Shown here: one piece after another, positions 1 through 8,541 of the stretch | Layout: each line of letters opens with the position of its first letter | Numbering within the stretch: position 1 is the stretch's first letter | NCBI RefSeq assembly: GCF_040105385.1 | Contig: NZ_JBEDNQ010000005.1 | Span: 248,001-312,000, forward strand | DNA length: 64,000 nt | From: Pseudonocardia nematodicida | GTDB taxonomy: Bacteria > Actinomycetota > Actinomycetes > Mycobacteriales > Pseudonocardiaceae | Direction of reading: 5' to 3' | Notes under the pieces: model-generated | What the model was told of the DNA's origin: nothing | Seen by the model: only the letters and a program-made list of their open reading frames with translations | Database searches by the model: none | Made by a program: the position numbers and the translations under genes

Positions 1-2
1 TC

Positions 3-1265
3 CGCGCGCTCGGTCTGGTCAAGGCGGCCGCGGCCCGGGTGAACGGCGAGCTGGGCGTGCTCGACGACGACCGCGCCGCCGCCATCGCGGCCGCCGCCGA
101 CGAGGTGGCGCAGGGCCGCTACGACGAGCACTTCCCGGTGGACGTGTTCCAGACCGGCTCCGGCACGTCGTCGAACATGAACGCCAACGAGGTGATCGCG
201 ACCCTGGCGTCGCGGGCCGGTGTGGACACCCACCCCAACGACCACGTGAACGCCTCGCAGTCGTCGAACGACGTGTTCCCGACGACGATCCACCTGGCCG
301 CGGTCGAGGCGCTGGCGACCGACGTCGTCCCGGCGCTGGAGTACCTGGAGGCGGCGCTGCGCCGCCGCGCGGCGGACTGGGCCGAGGTCGTCAAGGCCGG
401 CCGGACGCACCTGATGGACGCCGTGCCGATCACGCTGGGCCAGGAGGCCGGCGGCTGGGCGAGCCAGGCCGGCTACGGCGCCGACCGGGTCCGCGACGTC
501 CTGCCCCGGCTGGGCATGCTCGCGATCGGCGGGACGGCCGTCGGGACCGGGCTGAACGCGCCCGACGGGTTCGGCGCAGCCGTCGTCGCGGCCCTGCGCG
601 AGGCCACCGGGCTCGAGGTGCTCACCGAGGCGCCCGACCACATCGAGGCGCAGGGCTCGCGGGACGGGCTGGTCGAGGCCTCCGGCGCGCTGCGCACCGT
701 CGCGGTGAGCCTGTACAAGATCGCCAACGATCTGCGCTGGCTGTCCTCGGGCCCGCGCACCGGGCTGGCCGAGATCCACCTGCCGGACCTGCAGCCCGGT
801 TCCTCGATCATGCCGGGCAAGGTGAACCCGGTGATCTGCGAGGCCACGATGATGGTCTGCGCCCAGGTCATGGGCAACGACGCGGTGGTCGGGTTCTCCG
901 GCTCGCAGGGCAACCTCGAGCTGAACGTGATGATGCCGGTGATGGCGCGCAACGTGCTGGAGTCCGCCCGGCTGCTCGCGAACACCTCCCGGCTGCTCGC
1001 CGACAAGGTCGTCGACGGTATGGAGGCCGACGTCGAGCGCACCCGGGAGTACGCCGAGTCGTCGCCGTCGATCGTCACGCCGCTGAACTCCGCGATCGGC
1101 TACGAGGAGGCGGCGGCCGTCGCCAAGCAGGCGCTGGCCGAGCGGAAGACCATCCGCGAGGTCGTGATCGAGCGTGGCCACCTGGCGTCCGGGGCGCTGA
1201 CCGAGGACCGGCTCGACCGCGCGCTCGACGTGCTGGCGATGACCCGGGGTGAGAAGCGCGGCTGA
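3..1265 (+). CDS. fumC: fumarate hydratase, class II (5' end outside window)
   Basis: Fumarase C interconverts fumarate and L-malate in the TCA cycle in the cytoplasm. The class II signature GSSIMPGKVNPV lies near DNA position 800. The substrate-site segment QTGSGTSSNMNANEV and the motif SQSSNDVFPT are intact, so the enzyme should be active. The reading frame is already open at base 3 (RALGLVKAAAARVNGELG, typical of FumC well inside the N-terminal domain), so the true start lies left of the window and the GTG at 39 is internal. The C-terminus is complete. In mycobacteria fumC sits in the same neighbourhood as phoH2, as it does here. Certain family call. Confidence 0.96.
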   Translation, partial: RALGLVKAAAARVNGELGVLDDDRAAAIAAAADEVAQGRYDEHFPVDVFQTGSGTSSNMNANEVIATLASRAGVDTHPNDHVNASQSSNDVFPTTIHLAAVEALATDVVPALEYLEAALRRRAADWAEVVKAGRTHLMDAVPITLGQEAGGWASQAGYGADRVRDVLPRLGMLAIGGTAVGTGLNAPDGFGAAVVAALREATGLEVLTEAPDHIEAQGSRDGLVEASGALRTVAVSLYKIANDLRWLSSGPRTGLAEIHLPDLQPGSSIMPGKVNPVICEATMMVCAQVMGNDAVVGFSGSQGNLELNVMMPVMARNVLESARLLANTSRLLADKVVDGMEADVERTREYAESSPSIVTPLNSAIGYEEAAAVAKQALAERKTIREVVIERGHLASGALTEDRLDRALDVLAMTRGEKRG

Positions 1266-1392
1266 CACGCACGGGTGGTGCCGTGTCCGGTTCCCGTCGG
1301 ATGGCGGATGTTCCGGCCACGTCCGGGGGGCACCGTCGCTCGTCTCGCGTCCGGGGCGGGCCCGGGCGACCTGACCTGCGGAGGTCACCGCG

Positions 1393-2052
1393 ATGGCGCA
1401 CCCGGCTCCGGCACGGCTCGGCCACGGCACGACTGCCCTCGGGCTCGTCCTGGGCTTCGTGCCCCTGTTCGCGTTCAGCATCATCGCCGACCGGCTGGCG
1501 GCGAACGGGGTCGCCTGGAGCGCCCTGATCGCGTTCGTGATCACGGTCCTGGCGCTGGCCGAGGGGTACCGCCGGCACGCCCCGCGGATGCTGAACCTGG
1601 CCTCGCTGATCCTCTTCGCCGCCGTCATGGTCGCCGGGTTCGCCGGGGGGCCCGGGGTCGATCGCTGGCTCTACGAGTGGGGCCGGCCGCTGGTCGGGGT
1701 GGTGCTCGGGCTGTTCGTGCTCGCCACCGCGCCGGTGTTCCCCTTCACCGCCGAGTACGCCCGGCGCGACGTGCCCCGCGAGTACTGGCACTCGCCGACG
1801 TTCCTGCACATCAACCGGGTGCTCAGCGGGGCGTGGGGCCTCGCGATCGTGATCATCGGGCTGCTGTCGCTGCTGGCCACGGCGCTCGGCGCGTTCGCGA
1901 TCGACGCCGGCTCGCCGCACCTGGACGAGCTGCTGCTGCGCTGGGTGCTGCCGATCGCGGTGCTCTGGCTGACGATCCACCTCACCTTCACCTATCCCGA
2001 CCGGGTCACCGGGCGGACACCCACGGCCGGCCACCACGAGGAGGCCCGGTGA
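1393..2052 (+). CDS. multi-pass membrane protein of unknown function
   Basis: I do not recognise this 219-residue protein. It has about five hydrophobic segments: LGLVLGFVPLFAFSIIA near residue 20, LIAFVITVLALA near 45, LILFAAVMVAGFAG near 75, VLGLFVLATAPVF near 105, and two in the C-terminal half. It is therefore an integral inner-membrane protein. The ATG follows a clear GGAGG ribosome site (about 1380-1384). Its stop overlaps the GTG of the next gene as GTGA, so the two are translationally coupled and may act together. The C-terminus ends in a short charged tail (HHEEAR). Confidence 0.7.
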   Translation: MAHPAPARLGHGTTALGLVLGFVPLFAFSIIADRLAANGVAWSALIAFVITVLALAEGYRRHAPRMLNLASLILFAAVMVAGFAGGPGVDRWLYEWGRPLVGVVLGLFVLATAPVFPFTAEYARRDVPREYWHSPTFLHINRVLSGAWGLAIVIIGLLSLLATALGAFAIDAGSPHLDELLLRWVLPIAVLWLTIHLTFTYPDRVTGRTPTAGHHEEAR

Positions 2053-3287
2053 CCGCCACTTCCGGCACCCGGGCCGGCGCGCCGGTCGCCGCGTTCTTCA
2101 CCGACCCCGGTTTCGACTTCGGGATGCGCTGCGCGCTGGGTGCCACCGGCTACGGCGTCGGCGACCCCGGTTCGGTCCTGGCCACCGCGGCCGCGATCAC
2201 CGACGGGGACCGGCAGAGCTGGTTCGACGCCTGGACCGCCCGCGGCGACCGGTTCGCCGCGCTCGCCGGGGAGGCCGACCCGCACGGCGCGGTCTGGGCG
2301 CAGCGCTCCGCCTCGGCGGCGTACTCCCGCGCGCTCGAGGCCGCCGACGGGCTGCCCGGCGGGCCGGACGCCGTCCTGCTGCCGACGTTCCGCCGGTCCC
2401 GGGAGTGCTGGGAGGCGATGGTCGACGCCTCGCAGGGCCGGTTCGTGCGGATGGACGTGGACGGCCCGGACGGCCCGATGCCCGGCTGGCTGCTGCGCCC
2501 GGACGCCACCGGAGCGGTGCGTCCCACGCTGGTCCTGACCAACGGCAGCGACGGCTCACTGGCCGACCTGTGGGGCTCCGGCGCGGGCGAGGCGGTGGCC
2601 CGCGACTGGAACGCCTTCGTCTACGACGGCCCCGGCCAGCAGTCGATGCTGTTCGAGCGCGGGGTGCCGTTCCGCCCGGACTGGGAGACCGTGCTGACCC
2701 CGGTGGTCGACGCGCTGGTCGCCCGGCGGGACGTCGACGCCCGCGCGCTCACCGCGTACGGCGTCAGCCAGGCCGGGTACTGGCTCCCGCGGGCGCTGGC
2801 GTTCGAGCACCGGTTCGTCGCGGCCGTCGCCGATCCCGGGGTGGTGGACGTGTCGACCTCGTGGACGGCGTTCCTGCCGCCGGAGATGACCGCGCTGCTC
2901 GACGCCGGCCGGCGCGCGGAGTTCGACGGGTACATGGCGCAGGCCGGCGGGGATCCGGCGACCGCCCGCGAGTTCGCCTTCCGGGCCCGTCCCTACGGCA
3001 TCACCGACCCGTACGACCTGTTCACCGCGGTGCGCGGCTACCACCTGCGCGACGTCGCGGACCGGATCCGGACCCCGCTGCTGATCACCTCCCCGGACCG
3101 CGAGCAGTTCTGGCCGGGGCAGTCCGAGCAGCTCGCCGCTCTGCTCACCGCCCCGCACGAGGTCGCGGCCTTCAGCGCGGTCGACGGGGCGGACGTCCAC
3201 TGCGAACCACTCGCCCGGCGGTATGCCGCCATGCGGATGTTCGCGTGGCTGGTAGGCCGGCTCATCGGGAGTTCCCGCAGGTCGTAG
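2049..3287 (+). CDS. alpha/beta hydrolase (FrsA/DUF1100-like)
   Basis: This 412-residue protein has a helical N-terminal half and a C-terminal alpha/beta hydrolase domain. The nucleophile elbow GVSQAGY lies near residue 240. A late acidic segment (SPDREQFWPGQ) and a late His (DVHCEP) complete a plausible Ser-Asp-His triad. The oxyanion region LTNGSDGSLADLWG resembles FrsA and 2,6-dihydroxypseudooxynicotine hydrolase-like proteins, which have the same two-part layout. The substrate cannot be told from the sequence. It starts at a GTG overlapping the stop of the membrane-protein gene (GTGA), so both probably share one transcript. No signal peptide is seen, so it should be cytoplasmic. Confidence 0.8.
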   Translation: MTATSGTRAGAPVAAFFTDPGFDFGMRCALGATGYGVGDPGSVLATAAAITDGDRQSWFDAWTARGDRFAALAGEADPHGAVWAQRSASAAYSRALEAADGLPGGPDAVLLPTFRRSRECWEAMVDASQGRFVRMDVDGPDGPMPGWLLRPDATGAVRPTLVLTNGSDGSLADLWGSGAGEAVARDWNAFVYDGPGQQSMLFERGVPFRPDWETVLTPVVDALVARRDVDARALTAYGVSQAGYWLPRALAFEHRFVAAVADPGVVDVSTSWTAFLPPEMTALLDAGRRAEFDGYMAQAGGDPATAREFAFRARPYGITDPYDLFTAVRGYHLRDVADRIRTPLLITSPDREQFWPGQSEQLAALLTAPHEVAAFSAVDGADVHCEPLARRYAAMRMFAWLVGRLIGSSRRS

Positions 3288-3324
3288 CCCGTTGCGACCG
3301 GATGATCGCGGGCGGTCAGTGCTC

Positions 3325-3354
3325 TTGTTGTTCACGTTCCCGTTGCCTTACGGT
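3325..3354 (+). promoter_or_regulatory. candidate sigma70-type promoter of the EAL/CBS gene
   Basis: TTGTTG (3325-3330) and TACGGT (3349-3354) are separated by 18 bases in an unusually T-rich stretch. They lie about 65 bases before the ATG at 3419. TACGGT is a common actinobacterial -10 form. This is inference from pattern only. Confidence 0.45.
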
Positions 3355-3418
3355 CGCAGCGTTCGTGACACCGTGTGACCGATTGCCGATCTTCTGCCAC
3401 TCGAACGGACGCACTCCG

Positions 3419-4681
3419 ATGAGCGACCAGCGCTTCGCGTACGAGCCCGTCCACGACCTGCGCAACGGCCGCTTCGCCGGCGTCGAGGTCGTCCCCCGGC
3501 ACTCCTACGACGCCGTCGCAGCGCAGGTCCACGACCGGGGTTGGAACGTCCGCCAGATCGCCGAGCTGGACGCCGGTACCGCGGTCTCCGCCGTCCTGTC
3601 CGCCCGGGCGGCGGCGCTGCCCGTCCCGGTCCAGGTCGACGTCGCCGGGGACACCGTGCTGTACGCGCGGGACCGGCTGCGCGCGATGCTGGGCGCCGCC
3701 TCGGGCGTCGCGCCGCTGCTCGAGATCGGGCCGCCGATCGCGGCCGCCGCACCGCCCGAACATCTGGTACCGGCGCTGGCCCAGCTGCGCGGCTGGGGGT
3801 TCCGGATCGCGCTCGACGGGGCCGGGCGGGCGTTCGGCCCGGAGCTCGTCGCCGCGGTGCGGCCCGACCTGGTGAAGCTGGAGCCGTCGCTGGCCGACGG
3901 CCCGCCGGACCCCGTCCGGATCGCCGCCGTGCGCGCGGTACTGGAGGTCGCCCGGGCGATCGGCGTACCGGTGGCGGCGACCGGGGTCCGCGACCCCGAG
4001 CGGCTGCTCGAGCTGCACGGATGCGGGGTGGCGTTCGCGCAGGGGCCACTGCTCGGCGGGGCACGCGCGACCCCGGAGCCGGCGCCGGGCACGCCGGCCG
4101 AGCTGACGACGTTGCTGCAGGCCGAGATCTCGGCCCGGACCGGTCCGCGACCGCCCGGCCCCGCTCCCGCTCCCGCTCCGGAGGGCCCGCCGGTGCGCGC
4201 GCTGGCGACGGCGGCGGTCGCGCTCGCCGACGACGTCACCGCGGACACGGTGCGCGAGACGATGCGCGAGCACCCGGACTCCGCGGGTGTGGTGCTCGTC
4301 GACGCACGACGGCGCCCGGTCGGCTACCTGGACCGCAGCCGCTTCCTGCTCACCATGGCCGGGCGGTTCGGGCACGCGCTGTGGGCGGACAAGCCGGCCA
4401 CCGGGCTGGCCGACCCGCCCCGCACCGTCGACGAGCGCACCCCGCTGCCCCGGGCGCTGGAGCTCAGCCTGACCGGTGACCCGGCCCGCGGGTACGACGA
4501 CCTGGTCGTCGTCGGCCCGGACGGGTCCTGCCGCGGGGTGGTCACGGTCGCGGAGCTGTGGCGGCAGGCGATCCTGCCCACCGCCGGCGCGCACGCCGCC
4601 GGCCGGTCCCCCGGTGCCCCGTCCCCGGAGCCCGCCGGGGCCGACGGCCCGGTCGTGCCGTCACCCGCCGCGAGCGTCTGA
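3419..4681 (+). CDS. degenerate EAL-domain protein with C-terminal CBS-like region
   Basis: This 420-residue protein begins with an EAL-like domain (residues 1-220: FAYEPVHDLRNGRFAGVEVV, RIALDGAG, DLVKLEPS, GVAFAQGPLL). It continues through a Pro/Ala linker into about 150 residues that look like two CBS motifs (VVLVDARRRPVGYLDRSR and LVVVGPDGSCRGVVTVAELW). In active c-di-GMP phosphodiesterases the metal-binding DDFG and AEGVE motifs are needed; here they read LDGAG and ATGVR, and EAL reads EVV. The domain is therefore probably catalytically dead and may serve as a sensor or scaffold. It is preceded by a candidate promoter of its own. The start follows from the EAL domain beginning right after the ATG. 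Confidence 0.75.
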   Translation: MSDQRFAYEPVHDLRNGRFAGVEVVPRHSYDAVAAQVHDRGWNVRQIAELDAGTAVSAVLSARAAALPVPVQVDVAGDTVLYARDRLRAMLGAASGVAPLLEIGPPIAAAAPPEHLVPALAQLRGWGFRIALDGAGRAFGPELVAAVRPDLVKLEPSLADGPPDPVRIAAVRAVLEVARAIGVPVAATGVRDPERLLELHGCGVAFAQGPLLGGARATPEPAPGTPAELTTLLQAEISARTGPRPPGPAPAPAPEGPPVRALATAAVALADDVTADTVRETMREHPDSAGVVLVDARRRPVGYLDRSRFLLTMAGRFGHALWADKPATGLADPPRTVDERTPLPRALELSLTGDPARGYDDLVVVGPDGSCRGVVTVAELWRQAILPTAGAHAAGRSPGAPSPEPAGADGPVVPSPAASV

Positions 4682-4734
4682 GACGCGACCCCGGCGGCGC
4701 GCGGCTGTCGGGGGTCGCTGCTTCACTGACTCCC

Positions 4735-6252
4735 GTGTTGTTCACCGACGTCGTCACCACCTCGGCCGCGGTCGGCGCGACCCGCGCACGCACGGAGAAG
4801 ACCGCCGCGCTCGCCGCGCTGCTGCGCGCCGCGGAGCCCGGCGAGATCGAGCCGGTGGTGGCGTGGCTGTCCGGCGTCCCCCGACAGGGCCGGATCGGGA
4901 CCGGCTGGCGGACGCTGTCGGCCGTCGCCGTCGCGCCCGCCGCCGGGCCCACGCTCGATGTCGCCGCAGTGGACCGGCTGCTCGACGAGCTCGCCGGTAC
5001 GGCGGGGGCCGGGTCGGCGCAGCGCCGCAGCGACCTGCTGACCGGGCTCTACGGCGCGGCCACCGCCGACGAGCAGCGGTTCCTGCACCGGCTCCTCAGC
5101 GGGGAGCTGCGCCAGGGCGCGCTGGAAGGGCTGATGGTGGACGCGGTGGCGGCCGCGTCCGGAGCCGGCCAGGCGGCCGTCCGGCGGGCGTTCATGCTGT
5201 CCGGCCGGCTGCCGGAGACCGCCGCCACGGCGCTCTCCGGCGGGGAGCGGGCCCTGGCCCGGATCGGGCTCGAGGTGGGGCGCCCGGTCCGGCCCATGCT
5301 CGCCTCCCCCGGCGACTCCCTGGAAGGAGCGCTGGGGACCGACGTCACGGTCGAGTACAAGCTCGACGGCGCCCGCATCCAGGTGCACCGCGACGGCGAC
5401 GAGGTGCGCGTCTGGACCCGCACGCTGCGCGAGGTCACCGACGGCGTCCCCGAGCTGGTGTCGCTGGTCCGGTCGCTGCCGTGCCGGACCGCGGTGCTGG
5501 ACGGCGAGACCCTGGCCCTCGACGACGACGGCCGCCCCCGCCCGTTCCAGGACACGATGAGCCGGTTCGGGTCCGACCAGGACGAGACGGTCCTGCTCTC
5601 GCCGTTCTTCTTCGACCTGCTGCACCTCGACGGCCGCGACCTCGTGGACGAACCGCTGGAGACCCGGCTCGACGCGCTGGCCGGGCTGCTCGCCGCGGAC
5701 GAGCACGCCCCACTGCGGATGCCCGGGGCCCGGCGCCCGTCGGCGGACGCCGCCGCCGCGGTCCTCGACGACGCACTCGCGGCCGGTCACGAGGGTGTCG
5801 TGGTGAAGGACCTCGCGGCGCCCTACGCGGCCGGCCGCCGGGGCAGGGCGTGGCAGAAGGTCAAGCCGGTGCACACCCTGGACCTGGTGGTGCTCGGCGC
5901 CGAGTGGGGGTACGGCCGGCGGACCGGGTCGCTGTCGAACATCCACCTCGGGGCCCGCGACCCCGACGGCGGCGACCCGGTGATGGTCGGCAAGACGTTC
6001 AAGGGGATGACCGACGAGCTGCTCGCCTGGCAGACCGAGACCTTCCCGCGCTACGCCGTCGCGGAGGAGCCGGGGGTGGTGTACCTGCGGCCGGAACTGG
6101 TCGTGGAGATCGCGCTGGACGGTGCCCAGCGCAGCACCCGCTATCCGGGCGGGGTCGCGCTGCGGTTCGCCCGGGTGCTGCGCTACCGCCCGGACAAGAC
6201 CCCGGCCGAGGCGGACTCGGTGGAGCAGGTGCGGGCACTGCTGCCGGGGTAA
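4735..6252 (+). CDS. ligB: ATP-dependent DNA ligase (LigB type)
   Basis: Seals DNA nicks using ATP by forming a covalent ligase-AMP. The adenylation motif KLDGAR contains the nucleophilic Lys near residue 209. Other conserved segments follow: RTAVLDGETLALD, FFFDLLHLDG, HEGVVVKDL and AWQKVKP. The N-terminal 200 residues are the helical DNA-binding domain, and the C-terminal region is the OB fold. The length of 505 residues matches mycobacterial LigB (about 507). The GTG at 4735 gives LFTDVVTTSAAVGATR, the usual LigB N-terminus. The essential NAD-dependent ligase is a different gene, so LigB is an accessory repair ligase. Its end overlaps the convergent GntR gene by about 70 bases. Confidence 0.93.
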   Translation: MLFTDVVTTSAAVGATRARTEKTAALAALLRAAEPGEIEPVVAWLSGVPRQGRIGTGWRTLSAVAVAPAAGPTLDVAAVDRLLDELAGTAGAGSAQRRSDLLTGLYGAATADEQRFLHRLLSGELRQGALEGLMVDAVAAASGAGQAAVRRAFMLSGRLPETAATALSGGERALARIGLEVGRPVRPMLASPGDSLEGALGTDVTVEYKLDGARIQVHRDGDEVRVWTRTLREVTDGVPELVSLVRSLPCRTAVLDGETLALDDDGRPRPFQDTMSRFGSDQDETVLLSPFFFDLLHLDGRDLVDEPLETRLDALAGLLAADEHAPLRMPGARRPSADAAAAVLDDALAAGHEGVVVKDLAAPYAAGRRGRAWQKVKPVHTLDLVVLGAEWGYGRRTGSLSNIHLGARDPDGGDPVMVGKTFKGMTDELLAWQTETFPRYAVAEEPGVVYLRPELVVEIALDGAQRSTRYPGGVALRFARVLRYRPDKTPAEADSVEQVRALLPG

Positions 6253-6932
6253 TCGGCGCCGGCCCCGGCGTGCGCGCGCACGATCGCGACGGCCAGCACC
6301 CGGCCGTCCGGTCCGGTGAGCGTGCGTTCCGCCCCGAGCAGTGGGGTCCCGGGCGCGACGCCGAGCAGCGACGCGGCGTCCGGATCGGCCGGGACCCACC
6401 CGGAACGGGTCCGGGTGGAGTCCGGCCGGAGCCGGGCATCGGCGAGCAGCCGCTCGAACGGTCCGGTCTCGGGGACGGTGAGCAGCTCGGCCGCGCCGGC
6501 GCCGGCCAGGTAGTGGGTCTCCAGCACGGTGCCGCCCCCGGACACCGGCGCGAGGCACTCCAGGCGCAGGCACGGGCTGCCGGGGTCGACCCCGAGCCAG
6601 CCGGCGAGCACCTCCGGGGCGGCGACACCGGCCCGGTCCAGCCAGCGCACGGACCGGTCCGGGTCGGTGACGGCGTCGCGTTCCCCGGTGTACTCGGGCC
6701 GGGCGACGACGCGGTGCGCGGCCGGGCCCGGGCGCAGCAGGCCCTCCTCGGACAGCAGCGCGAGCGCGACGCGGACGGCGGAGCGGGCCACCCCGAAGTC
6801 GAGCATCAGCTCGTCCTCGCGCGGGAGCAGGCCCCGGGCGGCGGGTCGGGCGGCGACGGCGACGCGGAGCAGGTCGCGCAACCGGCGGGCGTCGCCCGCG
6901 CGCAGCGGCGGGATCGGCGACGGCACCGGCAT
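6183..6932 (-). CDS. GntR-family transcriptional regulator with UTRA-like effector domain
   Basis: This 249-residue protein has an N-terminal winged helix (RRLRDLLRVAVAARPAARGLLPREDELMLDFGVARSAVRVALALLSEEGLL), as in GntR regulators. A C-terminal UTRA-like ligand domain (CLRLECLAPVSGGGTVLETHYL) follows. UTRA regulators usually sense a sugar, amino acid or similar metabolite. It is transcribed towards ligB and divergently from guaB1 (gap 6933-7022), so it may act on that promoter region, but no clear operator was found. A GTG nine bases upstream (6941) is an alternative start. The last 23 codons overlap the ligB end on the other strand. Confidence 0.8.
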   Translation of the reverse strand: MPVPSPIPPLRAGDARRLRDLLRVAVAARPAARGLLPREDELMLDFGVARSAVRVALALLSEEGLLRPGPAAHRVVARPEYTGERDAVTDPDRSVRWLDRAGVAAPEVLAGWLGVDPGSPCLRLECLAPVSGGGTVLETHYLAGAGAAELLTVPETGPFERLLADARLRPDSTRTRSGWVPADPDAASLLGVAPGTPLLGAERTLTGPDGRVLAVAIVRAHAGAGADYPGSSARTCSTESASAGVLSGR

Positions 6933-7022
6933 GGGATCCACGGTAGGCCGACACCGTTGCCCGGGGGTTCGGATCCGATGACGGGCGCGTGACATGCGAG
7001 GTCCGCGTACCATTCCGACACC

Positions 7023-8468
7023 GTGCGCTTCCTCGACGACCGCCCGCCGGAGCACGACCTCACCTACGACGACGTCTTCCTCGTCCCGCGCCGCACCTCG
7101 GTCGCGTCCCGGTTCGACGTGGACCTCGCGACCCCGGACCGCACCGGGGCGACCGTGCCGGTGGTCGCGGCGAACATGACCGCCGTCGCCGGCCGCCGGA
7201 TGGCCGAGACCCTGGCCCGCCGCGGCGCGCTGACCGTGCTGCCCCAGGACGTCGCCACCGACGCGGTCGCCGACATCGTGGCCTGGCTGAAGTCCCGGCA
7301 CCCGGTCTGGGACACCCCGCTGGTGCTGCGGACCGGCGACGCGGTCGCCGACGCGCTGAACCTGCTGCCCAAGCGGGCGCACGACGCCGTCGTGGTCGTC
7401 GACGACGGCGGCCGCCCGGTCGGCACCGTCGACGAGGCCGCCTGCACCGGCGTCGACCGGTTCACCCGGCTCGCCGACGTGCTCGATCCGGACCCGCTGA
7501 TGCTGCCGACCCCCACCCCGCCGCGGGAGGTCTTCGAGCAGCTCGACGCGCGCCGCGGCCGGGTCGCCCTCGGCCTGGACGACGACGGCCGGCTCGCCGG
7601 GCTGCTCACCCCGCTCGGCGCGATCCGCGCCGGGATCTACACCCCCGCCCTGGACGGCTCCGGCCGGCTGCGGACCGCGGCCGCGCTCGGGATCAACGGC
7701 GACGTCGCGGTCAAGGCGAAGGCGCTGCTCGACGCCGGTGTCGACGTCCTGGTCGTCGACACCGCGCACGGCCACCAGGAGAAGATGATCGACGCGCTGG
7801 CCGCGGTGCGCCGGGTCGTCGACGACGCCGGGCTGCCGGTCCCGGTGGCGGCGGGCAACGTGGTGACCGCCTCCGGGGTCGCCGACCTGGTCGACGCCGG
7901 CGCGGACATCGTCAAGGTCGGCGTCGGCCCGGGCGCCATGTGCACCACCCGGATGATGACCGGCGTCGGCCGGCCGCAGTTCTCGGCCGTCGCCGAGTGC
8001 GCCGCGGCGGCCCGCGAGCGCGGCGCGGTGATCTGGGCCGACGGCGGTGTCCGGCACCCGCGCGACGTCGCGCTCGCCCTCGCCGCCGGCGCGGCCTCGG
8101 TGATGATCGGCTCCTGGCTGGCCAGGACCTACGAGTCCCCCGGCGACCTGCTGCGCGACGAGCACGGGCGGCCCTACAAGGAGTCGTTCGGGATGGCCTC
8201 CAAGCGCGCCGTCAGCGCCCGGACCCGCGGCGACAACGCGTTCGACCGGGCCCGCAAGGCGCTGTTCGAGGAGGGCATCTCCGCCTCCCGCCAGCGCCTC
8301 GACCCGGAACGCCCGGGCGTCGAGGACGTCCTCGACGAGATCTGCTCGGGGGTCCGCTCGGCCTGCACCTACGCCGGTGCCCGCACCCTCGACGAGCTGC
8401 ACGAGCGCGCTGTCGTCGGCGTGCAGACCGTCGCCGGGTTCACCGAGGGCACCCCGCACGGCCTGTAG
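7023..8468 (+). CDS. guaB1: GuaB1-type GMP reductase (IMPDH/GMPR family)
   Basis: This 481-residue TIM-barrel enzyme of the IMPDH/GMPR family has the CBS pair inserted near residues 95-210 (VVVVDDGGRPVGTVDEA). The catalytic loop GPGAMCTTRMMTG puts the nucleophilic Cys at residue 307. The phosphate loop is WADGGVRHPRDV, and the flap includes ESFGMASKRAV. The GuaB1 group was shown in mycobacteria to be a GMP reductase, converting GMP back to IMP with NADPH for purine salvage, and the features here fit that group rather than biosynthetic GuaB2. The start is the GTG at 7023 (RFLDDRPPEHDLTYDDVFLVP). It ends before a strong bidirectional terminator. Confidence 0.92.
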   Translation: MRFLDDRPPEHDLTYDDVFLVPRRTSVASRFDVDLATPDRTGATVPVVAANMTAVAGRRMAETLARRGALTVLPQDVATDAVADIVAWLKSRHPVWDTPLVLRTGDAVADALNLLPKRAHDAVVVVDDGGRPVGTVDEAACTGVDRFTRLADVLDPDPLMLPTPTPPREVFEQLDARRGRVALGLDDDGRLAGLLTPLGAIRAGIYTPALDGSGRLRTAAALGINGDVAVKAKALLDAGVDVLVVDTAHGHQEKMIDALAAVRRVVDDAGLPVPVAAGNVVTASGVADLVDAGADIVKVGVGPGAMCTTRMMTGVGRPQFSAVAECAAAARERGAVIWADGGVRHPRDVALALAAGAASVMIGSWLARTYESPGDLLRDEHGRPYKESFGMASKRAVSARTRGDNAFDRARKALFEEGISASRQRLDPERPGVEDVLDEICSGVRSACTYAGARTLDELHERAVVGVQTVAGFTEGTPHGL

Positions 8469-8486
8469 CTCCGCCCCGGCATGGGC

Positions 8487-8520
8487 GTGGCCCCCCGCGC
8501 AGCGCTGCGCGGGGGGCCAC
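8487..8520. terminator. perfect 34-bp palindrome, bidirectional terminator
   Basis: Two 17-base arms (starting GTGGCCCCCCGCGC) are exact reverse complements with no spacer. It lies between the convergent ends of guaB1 and phoH2, where a shared terminator is expected. Confidence 0.85.
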
Positions 8521-8541
8521 TGTCGGGAGCGGCGAGCCTTC

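Noticed and set aside
4723..6954. A 743-codon minus-strand frame opposite ligB
   Set aside because: It has Arg/Pro/Gly-rich composition with no family motif, while the plus strand encodes a clear DNA ligase with all motifs. Such long antisense frames are common at this GC content.
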